Below, piece after piece: positions 16,267 through 24,339 of a stretch of 33,006 nucleotides of DNA (its first letter is position 1; each line of letters begins with the position of its first letter). The notes beneath the pieces are model-generated. The model saw only the letters and a program-made list of their open reading frames with translations. It searched no databases and had not been told where the DNA came from. The stretch is from a virus: the IMG/VR virus record IMGVR_UViG_3300010939_000030, positions 1 to 33,006 of that record. One strand, written 5' to 3'. Both the position numbers and the translations under genes were made by a program.

Positions 16267-16635
16267 TTACCTTTTGTCAGCAAAAACTTCTTCATTGTCG
16301 TAGGCAACGTAGGCGAGGAACAGGACTTCGCACATAAAATCCCAGAAGTGCTTTGTGATCGCCAACCCACAAGCTCCGCCTTCTATATGCCCTTGTTCTT
16401 TCCACTTCTTTAAAATGCGCCGCTCTTTTTCATTGATGTGGACTGGTTTTAATTTTCTGTCATTGACCATAACGTAATGCACATAAGGGATAAGCCTCAG
16501 TTCATCCTGAGTTATTCCCCTGCTGAGCATGATTTTTGAGGTTTCTTGGACAGCCGTTGTAAGAAGACCACGACCAAACTTCTTACCGTCTTCTATTTTT
16601 AAATCTCTCCCTGTATTACTTCCGTAGACTCTCAT
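16267..16635 (-). CDS. 122-residue protein after the exonuclease, unknown
   Basis: Start at ATG 16635, which overlaps the exonuclease stop (ATGA) and has GGAAGG upstream; a TTG 12 bases earlier is less likely. The sequence (RVYGSNTGRDLKIEDGKKFG, VHYVMVNDRKLKPVHINEKE) has a C-terminal aromatic helix (FWDFMCEVLFLAYVAYDNEE). No domain recognised. Tight coupling with the exonuclease suggests an accessory to recombination, without direct evidence. Confidence 0.65.
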   Translation of the reverse strand: MRVYGSNTGRDLKIEDGKKFGRGLLTTAVQETSKIMLSRGITQDELRLIPYVHYVMVNDRKLKPVHINEKERRILKKWKEQGHIEGGACGLAITKHFWDFMCEVLFLAYVAYDNEEVFADKR

Positions 16636-17648
16636 GTTTCCTTCCAAACCTCGGCTTCAATCGGCTCTTTGATGTGCTTCTTCGGGTTAATCTTGAACAT
16701 GCGGTACGCCTTCCGGTCATACTCAACGTGAGTCGCGCCGACCATTCCAAGCGTGATGCTGAAGTCAGACGAGATTGCTTTCTCGGCGTCCTGAACTTTC
16801 TGCAAGATTCGTGTCTTAAATTCTTGCTGCATGTTCGTGCGAAGCTTAATCTCCTGGGCCAGTTTGTAATATCCCTGAACCCACTTCAGCATATCTTTGT
16901 CACCTTCCGCTGCGTACAATTTATCCGGATCGGCGAACCCGTAAAGCTTCGAGATTGCTTTGGCATCCCGCGCGAAGTCCACTTCCGGCTCAACGCCGTC
17001 TTCTATAGACTGCCAAAATGCCTTCACCTTCTCTTTGATCTTTTCGTGGATTTGAGGTTCGGCCTTTCTTTCTATTAAGACAAGGCGATTGCCTCCGACC
17101 AGGACCGCGATAAATCCGAAGGTGCGTCCGGACACTAAAAGCTGGTGCTGCAATTGGATTTCAATGTGAGGCGGGGCTTCGAAGTAGCCGTCGTCGTCTT
17201 CATTCCAGGTGTTTTTGAAGATTAAGGAATCGACGTTTTTAACTTCAAGGATTCCTAACCCTATTTTTGGGACTGGTGCTGGCTCGACTGGACCTTCTTT
17301 TATTCCATCAGATACGGGTTTTTCATCCTCGTATTTTTCAATGCTAAAATCAAAACTCGCGCCGATCCGAAGTTTTGATCCGCGCATGTACTCATTCATC
17401 CGTCGAACCTTCCATCCCATTTGTTCGGCCAACCTACTACCTATTGTATCCTGAAGCGCCTTACCCCACTCCATGCGTTCATTGTCTTCAATTTCAACAA
17501 CTTCCTTGTTTTTCTTTTGATGCCACAATTCGAATATCGTACAATACGGGGAGATTCCAAACAACGCGGAGACTTCAGTGGACGTAACATCTTTTGATTT
17601 CAATTCAAGCCATTCCTGCCTGTCTTTTGGTGTAATTGTTTCTCTCAT
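16632..17648 (-). CDS. YqaJ-type PD-(D/E)XK exonuclease, partner of RecT
   Basis: 338 residues from ATG 17648, chosen for its AGGAGGGG site; an upstream frame extension would cross the promoter. It shows the viral recombinase pattern: 'RQEWLELKSKDVTSTEVSAL' with 'GISPYCTIFELWHQK', then Asp100 in GASFDF, the catalytic Glu135-x-Lys137 in LGILEVKN, and 'PPHIEIQLQHQLLVSG' as the downstream Gln motif. Enzymes of this family chew 5' ends of double-stranded DNA to give the single strand that RecT coats. First gene of the leftward operon. Confidence 0.88.
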   Translation of the reverse strand: MRETITPKDRQEWLELKSKDVTSTEVSALFGISPYCTIFELWHQKKNKEVVEIEDNERMEWGKALQDTIGSRLAEQMGWKVRRMNEYMRGSKLRIGASFDFSIEKYEDEKPVSDGIKEGPVEPAPVPKIGLGILEVKNVDSLIFKNTWNEDDDGYFEAPPHIEIQLQHQLLVSGRTFGFIAVLVGGNRLVLIERKAEPQIHEKIKEKVKAFWQSIEDGVEPEVDFARDAKAISKLYGFADPDKLYAAEGDKDMLKWVQGYYKLAQEIKLRTNMQQEFKTRILQKVQDAEKAISSDFSITLGMVGATHVEYDRKAYRMFKINPKKHIKEPIEAEVWKET

Positions 17649-17678
17649 TTCGACCCCTCCTGTTTTAAGATTAACGAC

Positions 17679-17708
17679 ATGATAATTCATTCCTGAAGTT
17701 TTTGTCAA
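17679..17708 (-). promoter_or_regulatory. Leftward sigma70-like promoter of the recombination operon
   Basis: On the minus strand TTGACA (17708-17703) is followed after 18 bases by TATCAT (17684-17679), five of six consensus bases. It would start about 25 bases upstream of the AGGAGG of the exonuclease gene. Confidence 0.7.
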
Positions 17709-17722
17709 GTGTTATTTGACAA
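17702..17722. promoter_or_regulatory. Inverted-repeat operator shared by both divergent promoters
   Basis: TTGTCAA (17702-17708) and TTGACAA (17716-17722) are perfect inverted copies around a 7-base spacer. Each arm is the -35 box of one promoter. A dimeric repressor bound here would block both directions. The HTH protein encoded at 17752 is the obvious candidate ligand; this is inference. A direct CAAGTG repeat (17706, 17720) overlaps it. Confidence 0.7.
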
Positions 17723-17744
17723 GTGACGAAAATATGCTTATGAT
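17716..17744 (+). promoter_or_regulatory. Near-consensus rightward promoter
   Basis: TTGACA (17716-17721), 17-base spacer, TATGAT (17739-17744): eleven of twelve consensus bases with ideal spacing. The expected transcript start (about 17751) coincides with the ATG at 17752. Confidence 0.85.
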
Positions 17745-17751
17745 GCGAAAC

Positions 17752-17919
17752 ATGAAATATTATAGATTGAGAGAAATAGCTAAAAAGCTCGATGTGGATA
17801 GGAAGGTTGTCTACTACTGGAAAAAGCTCAAGCTTATAAAGGTAGAAAAAAGGCTTGGGCTTCTATGTATAAGCCATAAAGAGTTTAAAAAGCTTCGCGC
17901 TCTCATCAGGAATCGTTAA
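17752..17919 (+). CDS. Small HTH regulator, probably from a leaderless mRNA
   Basis: 55 residues starting MKYYRLREIAKKLDVDRKVV. 'LREIAKKLDVDRKVVYYWKK' is a helix-turn-helix of the MerR/excisionase-like winged type, followed by a short beta wing and a basic tail (FKKLRALIRNR). I chose ATG 17752 because all earlier in-frame starts fall inside the promoter, before the predicted transcript start. No ribosome site precedes it. It is first in the rightward early operon and probably regulates the divergent promoters it borders. Confidence 0.75.
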   Translation: MKYYRLREIAKKLDVDRKVVYYWKKLKLIKVEKRLGLLCISHKEFKKLRALIRNR

Positions 17920-17921
17920 TA

Positions 17922-19319
17922 ATGACAACAGTTTTACGCGGATACCAGAACGATATCATTGCCGAAACTCGCGGCAATATGAAGAACGGAAACCGATCAG
18001 TCCTTATACAAAGTCCCACCGGATCAGGGAAAACCTTACTCACAGCTCACATGCTGAAGACAGCCGCCGCCAAGAATATGCGCTGCTGGTTCCTGGTCCA
18101 CAGAAGAGAGCTAATAAAGCAATCCACGATCACATTCACGGAAGTAGGCGTGAACCATGGCGTGATTGCTCCGTCCTTCTTTGAAGAGCCGAGAAAATTA
18201 ATCCAGATAGCATCAGTACAAACCATAGCCCGCCGCCTTCACCGCCTCAAAGCCCCTGCCTTAATCGTCTGGGATGAGTGTCACCACGTAGCGTCCCAAT
18301 CATGGTCCAAAATTCACGATGCCTTCCCAAACGCCTACCATATAGGACTTACGGCCACCCCGGAGCGCCTTGACGGGACTGGACTGGCGAAGTGGTTCAA
18401 GCACATGGTAAAGGGACCGGCAGTTGATTGGCTTATTGACCATAATTTTTTAGCTACTTACAAGCTGTTTGCGCCACCGTCCGGAATAGTCACAAAAAAT
18501 CTACATAAGAGAATGGGCGACTTTGCGAAGGACGAACTGGCGCAAGCGGCTGACAAACCGATGATTACCGGCGACGCGATTAAGCATTATAGGAAACACG
18601 CGGACGGAAAGCGCGCCGTTGTCTTCTGCGTATCTATTGAACACTCAAAGCATGTCGCAGAGCAGTTCAGTAAACAGGGGATCAAAGCGGCACACGTTGA
18701 CGGCTGCACAAAGATGGAGGAACGCGATGAGTCAATCAGAAAGTTTCGGAGCGGAGAGATTACAGTCCTTTCTAATGTCGAATTGTTTGGCGAGGGGTTT
18801 GATCTACCTGCGTTGGAAGTGGCGATCCTACTTCGTCCTACACAATCTCTCGGTTTATATTTACAACAAGTGGGCAGGGCCTTGCGTCCTTACGCGGGGA
18901 AACGTGGAGCGGTTATCCTCGACCATGCTGGAAATTGTGAACGACATGGTTTGCCAGATGAAGAAAGAGAATGGTCCCTCTCTGGTAGCCGGGGGAAGAA
19001 TGGCCGGTCGAATAACGGCCCTTCGGTGCGCGTATGTCCAAAATGCTTTGCGGCCCAATTCCCAGGAAGCCTCGTTTGTAAGTTTTGCGGCCATGAAATC
19101 GACGCCAAACCCCGTCAAGTCGAGCAAGTGGAAGGGAATCTGGAAGAGGTTGACGTTGAAGCTATCCGGCTCCAGCGCAAAAGAGAACAAGGCTCCACGG
19201 AAACATTTGAACAGCTAGTGGAGCTGGGTAAGCAGCGAGGATACAAGCGTCCGTATCTTTGGGCTAAGCACATATGGAACGGTCGCCAAGCTAAACGTTT
19301 GAGTAGGAGGATGATATGA
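17922..19319 (+). CDS. Superfamily 2 DEAH-type helicase with C-terminal zinc ribbon
   Basis: 465 residues. Motif Q-like 'LRGYQNDII', Walker A PTGSGKT (32-38), motif II DECH (118-121), motif III-like TATPER (144-149) and motif VI 'QQVGRALRPYAGKRGAVILD' are all present, so the enzyme looks intact. A four-Cys ribbon near the end (VCPKCFAAQFPGSLVCKFCG) probably binds DNA. Such SF2 helicases in phage replication modules unwind forks or origins and stand in for dedicated replicative helicase loaders. It begins 2 bases after the HTH gene and overlaps the next gene by ATGA. Confidence 0.88.
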   Translation: MTTVLRGYQNDIIAETRGNMKNGNRSVLIQSPTGSGKTLLTAHMLKTAAAKNMRCWFLVHRRELIKQSTITFTEVGVNHGVIAPSFFEEPRKLIQIASVQTIARRLHRLKAPALIVWDECHHVASQSWSKIHDAFPNAYHIGLTATPERLDGTGLAKWFKHMVKGPAVDWLIDHNFLATYKLFAPPSGIVTKNLHKRMGDFAKDELAQAADKPMITGDAIKHYRKHADGKRAVVFCVSIEHSKHVAEQFSKQGIKAAHVDGCTKMEERDESIRKFRSGEITVLSNVELFGEGFDLPALEVAILLRPTQSLGLYLQQVGRALRPYAGKRGAVILDHAGNCERHGLPDEEREWSLSGSRGKNGRSNNGPSVRVCPKCFAAQFPGSLVCKFCGHEIDAKPRQVEQVEGNLEEVDVEAIRLQRKREQGSTETFEQLVELGKQRGYKRPYLWAKHIWNGRQAKRLSRRMI

Positions 19320-19744
19320 AAATCTACCTGGCTTCTAGTTGGAAAAACGCTGGCTTCGTTAAGGAGGTAAAAGAGATTTTAGAGAGTGAATGCGGTCATG
19401 TTGTAGACGCTTTCTGTGACGCAGAAGAAGGAAGGTTTGTGTTTCATTACTCTGAGATAAAAGATTTTCAGAATCTTGACGCCATTGAGTTTCTGAAAAC
19501 CGAGCAAGTGAAAAAGGTCTTTAGGGAAGACAGAAAGTGGATTGATTGGGCCGAAGCCTTAGTCATGCTTTTGCCTTGCGGAAAATCGGCTCACCTTGAG
19601 GCCGGATATGCCAAGGGTAAAGGCAAAAAGCTCTTTATCTTCGGAGGGTTTTTGAAAGGCGAATTCGAAGCTATGTACGGGTTTGCAGATGGCATGTTCA
19701 GATTGAATGAGCTAGACGACTTGATTAAAGTATTGAGAAAATAA
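19316..19744 (+). CDS. Nucleoside 2-deoxyribosyltransferase-like protein
   Basis: 142 residues, ATG inside the helicase stop, GGAGGATG upstream. The fold signs are an N-terminal MKIYLASSW strand-loop and 'LVMLLPCGKSAHLEAGYAKG', which matches the family's conserved loop with the catalytic Glu (SAHLEAG), followed by KKLFIFGG. These enzymes exchange bases on deoxynucleosides or hydrolyse modified nucleotides; in phages they are linked to base salvage or nucleotide-pool control. Similar folds also occur in TIR/NADase-like effectors, so the substrate is open. Confidence 0.7.
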   Translation: MKIYLASSWKNAGFVKEVKEILESECGHVVDAFCDAEEGRFVFHYSEIKDFQNLDAIEFLKTEQVKKVFREDRKWIDWAEALVMLLPCGKSAHLEAGYAKGKGKKLFIFGGFLKGEFEAMYGFADGMFRLNELDDLIKVLRK

Positions 19745-19767
19745 CAAAAACCAAAAAGGAGGATGGC

Positions 19768-20238
19768 ATGAAAATGACGAAGGAAGCTTATGTAAAGGCA
19801 AACGCGGGTTTGGCGCATGAGCTTGATCGTAGCCAGAGCGAGGATTTGGTTTTGAGAGAACGCTTCACAATCGTGCTAAGTGGTAAGGAGATCGTGATGA
19901 AAAAAATGTTTACGATGTTAACGATTTTGATGCTGGTAGCTTCCAGCGCGATTGCAGGGCCGCTTGACGCAAGGCTCAAAGTTGAGAGTAGGAATCTCAG
20001 GAATTTGAAGCAACGATTTACCCAGCAACAAGCTCTCGTTAAACAATTGGAAGACGAGTTTAACCGCGTTGCTGGAAAGGTCCAGTTACTCAATGACATG
20101 ATTGAAGAGGCTAAAGAGTTAGCCAAAGCGGAAGTGGAAGAGGAAAAAGATTTAGCTGAATTGGAAACGGAGGAAACGAATATGTCGCTTCCCGAAGAGG
20201 CCGTTGAGGACGAAAAGGCTTCTTCCGATGGCGAGTGA
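19768..20238 (+). CDS. Two-part protein: small phage domain plus exported coiled-coil protein with own start
   Basis: 156 residues from ATG 19768 (strong AAAGGAGGATGG). Residues 1-43 (EAYVKANAGLAHELDRSQSE, RERFTIVLSGKEIV) look like a self-contained small soluble protein. At 19897 an internal in-frame ATG has a perfect AAGGAG 6 bases upstream and opens with a Sec signal peptide (MKKMFTMLTILMLVASSAIA|GP). The remaining 90 residues are charged coiled coil with an acidic tail. Two products are likely: the long form, where the signal would act as an internal membrane anchor, and a 113-residue exported form. No enzyme motif is seen. Confidence 0.65.
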   Translation: MKMTKEAYVKANAGLAHELDRSQSEDLVLRERFTIVLSGKEIVMKKMFTMLTILMLVASSAIAGPLDARLKVESRNLRNLKQRFTQQQALVKQLEDEFNRVAGKVQLLNDMIEEAKELAKAEVEEEKDLAELETEETNMSLPEEAVEDEKASSDGE

Positions 20239-20596
20239 AACTAATCTAGTAAAAAAGATTCAGATCGCATTTTCTAGGCTTGGCGCGCGAGTATTTCGGA
20301 ATAACATTGGCATGTTAGAAGATAAGCGCGGCATGAAGGTTCGATACGGTCTGTGTACCGGATCGAGCGATCTGATAGGTTGGACTCCAGTCGTTATTAC
20401 ACAGGCCATGGTAGGCTCCCGCGTTGCGGTCTTTACATCAGTTGAAGCCAAAAGCGATAAGGGCAAACTCCGTCCGGAGCAAATGGCTTGGCTGACTGTT
20501 ATCGAAGCTGCTGGCGGTATTGCAATGCTTGTCCGCTCTGAATCAGAAGCAACCATCATGCTTTCTAAAATGCTGAAGGCGTTTAAAGGTGGGTAA
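20228..20596 (+). CDS. VRR-NUC domain nuclease
   Basis: 122 residues from ATG 20228; the longer TTG-started frame lacks a ribosome site. The pattern 'SETNLVKKIQIAFSRLGARV', 'GLCTGSSDLIGWTPV', 'VFTSVEAKSDKGKLRPEQMA' and 'WLTVIEAAGGIAMLV' is the stand-alone phage VRR-NUC fold: Glu-x-Lys in VEAK with an upstream Asp in SSDLIG. These are PD-(D/E)XK enzymes that cut Holliday junctions or DNA ends. It overlaps the primase start by 8 bases, in keeping with a role in replication or resolution. Confidence 0.85.
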   Translation: MASETNLVKKIQIAFSRLGARVFRNNIGMLEDKRGMKVRYGLCTGSSDLIGWTPVVITQAMVGSRVAVFTSVEAKSDKGKLRPEQMAWLTVIEAAGGIAMLVRSESEATIMLSKMLKAFKGG

Positions 20597-23500
20597 ATTG
20601 GCTGAGTTCGACTTCCAAGGATTAGCGCAAAGGCTTCTATCAGATGCTAGGAATTATGTTCCGTCCTGGTTGCCTGGTGGCCGGATGCATGGGGCTGAGT
20701 ATTGTGTTGGAGATTTACACGGAAAACCTGGGGATTCCCTTCGAGTAAATCTCAATACGGGCAAATGGGCTGACTTCGCATCAAATGACAAGGGCGGGGA
20801 TTTAATATCGCTTTACGCAGCAATCCAAGGCATGAAGCAGATTGATGCCGCTAAAAAGTTGGCTGACATGATTGGATTTATTACTCAGCAGCCAGAGCTG
20901 ATGAGAAAGCCGAAGCCGACACTCCCGCCGGTCGCTGTTGTTAAGCCAAAGATTCCTCCTACCGGCACGCCGAAACCTGAAATGTTTCACGGAAAGATGG
21001 GTGCGCCGGTCGCTTCATGGTGTTACCTATCGTCGATTGGCCGTCCGGTGTTCTATGTCGCCAGGTACGAGACTAATGATGGCAAGCAACTGCTGCCGTG
21101 GTCTTGGATAGATGGCAAATGGCAATGCAAGGGATGGCCAGCGCCACGGCCCCTCTATGGACTGGACGAGCTGGCCAGGAGGCCGAACGATCCTGTGATG
21201 GTATGTTATTCTCCCGACACGGAATTGCTTACTCCAAAAGGATGGAAGCCTATTTCTGAATGTGCTGAATCTGACATGGTTGCGCAATACGACAAAGAGA
21301 CAACTGATGTTAGCTTTGTCATTCCTTCCGATTGGCAAAAATTTCAATTTGACGGCCAATTAATAAATATAAAATCGGATTGGTGCGACATGGCAGTCAC
21401 GCCAGATCACAGAATTCTATTGAGAAAAAAGCGTAGAAATAAAATTTGGGGATTCCCTCAAGCAACGGCTGCAAATGATTTTATCTATTGTGACCAATTA
21501 CCAAATTCTGGAATTTCGATTGGAGCACAAGGGCCGACTGTTTCACAAGCACGATTGATAGCAGCTTTTCAAGCAGATGGCTCTTTTCCTGTCGGGAAAA
21601 GGACAATCGCCTCGTTTAATTTGAAAAAAACTCGCAAGAAGGAACGGTTAATATCCTTGCTTGAACACTTAAATATTCCCTACCAATTAAAGGTCTATGA
21701 GTCAATTCCTAAGTGGACAACAATTCAAATCAGCATATCCACTATAAGATGGTTAACCACTTACATGCCGAATAAAAAATTTAACTGGTCTATGTTAAAT
21801 TGGAACTTTTCCTCAAGAAAGGCTCTTATTGAAGAGTTGGGTTTTTGGGACGGCGATTTTGTTGGAAATGCTGGAATTCGTTATTTTACTTCCGATGCAA
21901 TTAATGCGCAGGTCATTAGTGCAATGACTGCTATTTCTGGTTATGGTTGTATATTAAGGCATGATGATCGACCGGCAAGAAAACAGGCTGTTCGTGCCTA
22001 TGTATTAAATTTATCCAGAAAGGGTTGGAGGGGTTTCTCTAAAAATCCTAATCCGAAAAGGCTGCTTCAATACAAAGGAAATGTTTATTGTTGCACAGTC
22101 CCTACAGGATTTTTAGTAACGAGAAGAAATGGTAAGAATGTAATATCAGGAAATTGCGAGGGCGAGAAGGCAACGGAGGCAGCCCGTAAGATAGCCGGAG
22201 CAACCTATGTAGTGGTTACATGGCCGAACGGCTCTAAGGCCATAAACAAGGCTAATTGGAAGCCCGTCTATGGCCGGAAGGTTCTACTATGGCCAGACGC
22301 GGATGGTCCTGGACGAGCTGCCATGCATGAGGTAGCAAAGCAGCTAGAGGCGCATTGCGATGAGATTAAAATTCTTAACGTCAAGGATCAGGACGGCTGG
22401 GACGCCGCTGACGCGCTGGAAGAGAACTGGAATTACGGACACTTGAAGGGTTGGGCCAAGGGCATTGTCGTATCGCATCAGGTAACTCCGCCGCCCGTTG
22501 CACAGCCTTCGTATACTGCACAGCAGAATGTGCAAATTAATATCTTTACCGAGGACTGTGAAGAGCTGGACGGCGCTATCACGGCAATCCATGAGCGCCT
22601 TGGGATTCCGGTTTCGAAACAGGGCATGCCTGTCTGCAATGTCGATACGATATCACGCGTGCTTGAAGGAATCGCAGCGTTTAATGATTTCGTTTGGTTT
22701 GATGAATTTCATCAGAGATATTACACAACCTTGGATAAGAAGGTTCGGGAATGGAGCAAGGTTGACTCAATGAATTTGCTTTTGTTTTTACAGCGGAAGC
22801 TAGGGTTGCGCCACATTGGTCTTGAGATGGTGAATCATGCCATGATGATTTACGCTCATCAGAGGATTAAGAATTCTCCGAAAGACTGGTTCGAGAAGCT
22901 GGAGTGGGACGGAACCGCGCGGCTGCACTCATTCTTTAAGGATTGTTTCGGGGCTGAATATAATGATTACTCACAGGCCGTCGGCAAGAATTTCTGGGTT
23001 GGCATGATAGCCCGTATCTACCAGCCAGGTTGCCAGCTTGATAACATGGTCGTGCTTGAGGGCGCCCAAGGGATCGGGAAGTCAAAGTCCATGCGGCTTA
23101 TAGGTGGAAACTGGTATACCGAAGCGCATGAGTCTGTAACTAGCAAAGATTTCTTTATGGCGCTGCATGGAAAGCTGATCGTGGAGATAGCAGAGCTGGA
23201 CTCATTCAATCGCGCTGAAGTGACTCGAATCAAACAGGTTATCACATGCCCGACAGACAGGTATCGCGCGCCTTATGACGACAAGACTCAGGATCATCCG
23301 CGCAGGTCGGTCTTTGTCGGGACAACAAACGAGCATCATTGGCAGCGGGATCATACTGGCGCCAGGAGATTCTGGCCGATAGCGTGTCAGCGCATCAACC
23401 TTGGCATCTTGACGCAAAACAGGAAGCAATATTTTGCAGAGGCCATCATTCTATATAAGAAGGGTGAAAACTGGTATCAGACTCCTGAAGAAAGTACGCT

Positions 23501-23825
23501 TAGGGAACAAGATTTTCGCCGCCAATCTGACGCATGGGAGGATATTATTCGGGAATATCTGGCGGGTGGTACCAAGGGCTTCCCCATATTTGAATGCACG
23601 ATCCAAGATGTTGCGACTAGCGCACTGAGTATCGATATTGCACGGCTTGAAGTTCATGTCCAACGCCGGATCGGAAATGTTTTAAGGACTATAGGATGGG
23701 AGAAAAAGAGGGTTAACCGTGGGGATCGAATCATAAGGTTATGGCAACCGATGGAGGCGAAAGATGAAGCGAATAATACGCTATTTCCAGCAGAAGAAAA
23801 GAGAGAGCCAGGTCAAGAAGGCTGA
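20589..23825 (+). CDS. TOPRIM primase with VapE-like helicase domain, interrupted by an intein
   Basis: 1078 residues as translated, 761 after splicing. Residues 1-205 are a primase N-terminus ('GRMHGAEYCVGDLHGKPGDS', 'GGDLISLYAAIQG'). The TOPRIM domain starts right after the intein with CEGEKATEA (523-531) and holds the metal site WPDADGPG (DAD 570-572). The C-terminal half is of the virulence-associated E type: Walker A EGAQGIGKS (824-832), 'LHGKLIVEIAELDSFNRAE', 'VFVGTTNEHHWQRDHTGARR'. It would make primers and unwind DNA at the fork for host polymerase. Start is GTG at 20589 or TTG at 20598; both are possible. It overlaps the deformylase gene by 62 bases. Confidence 0.85.
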   Translation: MGKLAEFDFQGLAQRLLSDARNYVPSWLPGGRMHGAEYCVGDLHGKPGDSLRVNLNTGKWADFASNDKGGDLISLYAAIQGMKQIDAAKKLADMIGFITQQPELMRKPKPTLPPVAVVKPKIPPTGTPKPEMFHGKMGAPVASWCYLSSIGRPVFYVARYETNDGKQLLPWSWIDGKWQCKGWPAPRPLYGLDELARRPNDPVMVCYSPDTELLTPKGWKPISECAESDMVAQYDKETTDVSFVIPSDWQKFQFDGQLINIKSDWCDMAVTPDHRILLRKKRRNKIWGFPQATAANDFIYCDQLPNSGISIGAQGPTVSQARLIAAFQADGSFPVGKRTIASFNLKKTRKKERLISLLEHLNIPYQLKVYESIPKWTTIQISISTIRWLTTYMPNKKFNWSMLNWNFSSRKALIEELGFWDGDFVGNAGIRYFTSDAINAQVISAMTAISGYGCILRHDDRPARKQAVRAYVLNLSRKGWRGFSKNPNPKRLLQYKGNVYCCTVPTGFLVTRRNGKNVISGNCEGEKATEAARKIAGATYVVVTWPNGSKAINKANWKPVYGRKVLLWPDADGPGRAAMHEVAKQLEAHCDEIKILNVKDQDGWDAADALEENWNYGHLKGWAKGIVVSHQVTPPPVAQPSYTAQQNVQINIFTEDCEELDGAITAIHERLGIPVSKQGMPVCNVDTISRVLEGIAAFNDFVWFDEFHQRYYTTLDKKVREWSKVDSMNLLLFLQRKLGLRHIGLEMVNHAMMIYAHQRIKNSPKDWFEKLEWDGTARLHSFFKDCFGAEYNDYSQAVGKNFWVGMIARIYQPGCQLDNMVVLEGAQGIGKSKSMRLIGGNWYTEAHESVTSKDFFMALHGKLIVEIAELDSFNRAEVTRIKQVITCPTDRYRAPYDDKTQDHPRRSVFVGTTNEHHWQRDHTGARRFWPIACQRINLGILTQNRKQYFAEAIILYKKGENWYQTPEESTLREQDFRRQSDAWEDIIREYLAGGTKGFPIFECTIQDVATSALSIDIARLEVHVQRRIGNVLRTIGWEKKRVNRGDRIIRLWQPMEAKDEANNTLFPAEEKREPGQEG
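21204..22154 (+). mobile_element. Intein with LAGLIDADG homing endonuclease
   Basis: 317 residues (206-522 of the precursor). It begins with Cys (CYSPDTELLTPKGW, block A), has VTPDHRIL as block B (TPDH 271-274), two LAGLIDADG motifs (LIAAFQADGS at 323 and LIEELGFWDGD at 413), and ends VPTGFLVTRRNGKNVISGN followed by Cys+1. The penultimate residue is Gly instead of the usual His. Removing it joins PVMV to CEGEK, exactly restoring the TOPRIM catalytic motif. Two lines I counted inside are 32-38% G+C against about 60% in one nearby host line, which fits recent arrival. Confidence 0.93.
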
Positions 23826-24330
23826 GCTGGACCGTCTAAAGATTGATCCGGATGATCTGAACATAGTCCACGTTCCTAACCCATTGCTTAAAACTGTATG
23901 TCCGCTTACTGATATCAATGAAGACAGCGTGCTTAATAATTTAATCATCAAGCGTATGGCCGTGCTGATGCTTGGCTATGACGGCAAGAGAACGCGCTGG
24001 CTCGGCGTGGGCTTAGCAGCTCCACAAATTGGAATCCTGAAGCGCTTCTTTGTCATGACGCCTTCCAAAACGTTCCGAGAGAATAATATCTGGTACTGCT
24101 TTAACCCATTGATAACAAACCAAGGGCGGGATACTGAGACTGTCGATGAAGGCTGCTTGTCGTGTGATCCTTCCAGTTTTAAGCCGGTAACTCGCTGGCG
24201 CGTTATCGAAGTGCAGTATTATGACTTAAACAGGCAGCTTGTAAGGAAGACACTGAAGGGCTGGGAGGCAAAAATATTTCAACATGAGTTCGATCATTTA
24301 AACGGCGTCTTGTGCATCAATAAAAAATAG
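23764..24330 (+). CDS. def: Peptide deformylase
   Basis: 188 residues; ATG with GGAGGCG upstream. All three family motifs are intact: GVGLAAPQ (81-88), EGCLS with metal ligand Cys131, and HEFDH (174-178) with the two His ligands and catalytic Glu. The enzyme removes formyl from new protein N-termini in the cytoplasm. Phage copies are usually short like this one and are thought to favour turnover of host membrane proteins or fast maturation of phage proteins. A basic 20-residue N-terminal extension precedes the catalytic core. It follows the primase gene with a long overlap. Confidence 0.9.
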   Translation: MKRIIRYFQQKKRESQVKKAELDRLKIDPDDLNIVHVPNPLLKTVCPLTDINEDSVLNNLIIKRMAVLMLGYDGKRTRWLGVGLAAPQIGILKRFFVMTPSKTFRENNIWYCFNPLITNQGRDTETVDEGCLSCDPSSFKPVTRWRVIEVQYYDLNRQLVRKTLKGWEAKIFQHEFDHLNGVLCINKK

Positions 24331-24339
24331 GGGGTTGTT

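Noticed and set aside
18619-19218. 199-residue plus-strand frame
   Set aside because: Other-frame shadow within the helicase gene, whose motifs VI and zinc ribbon lie in the annotated frame.
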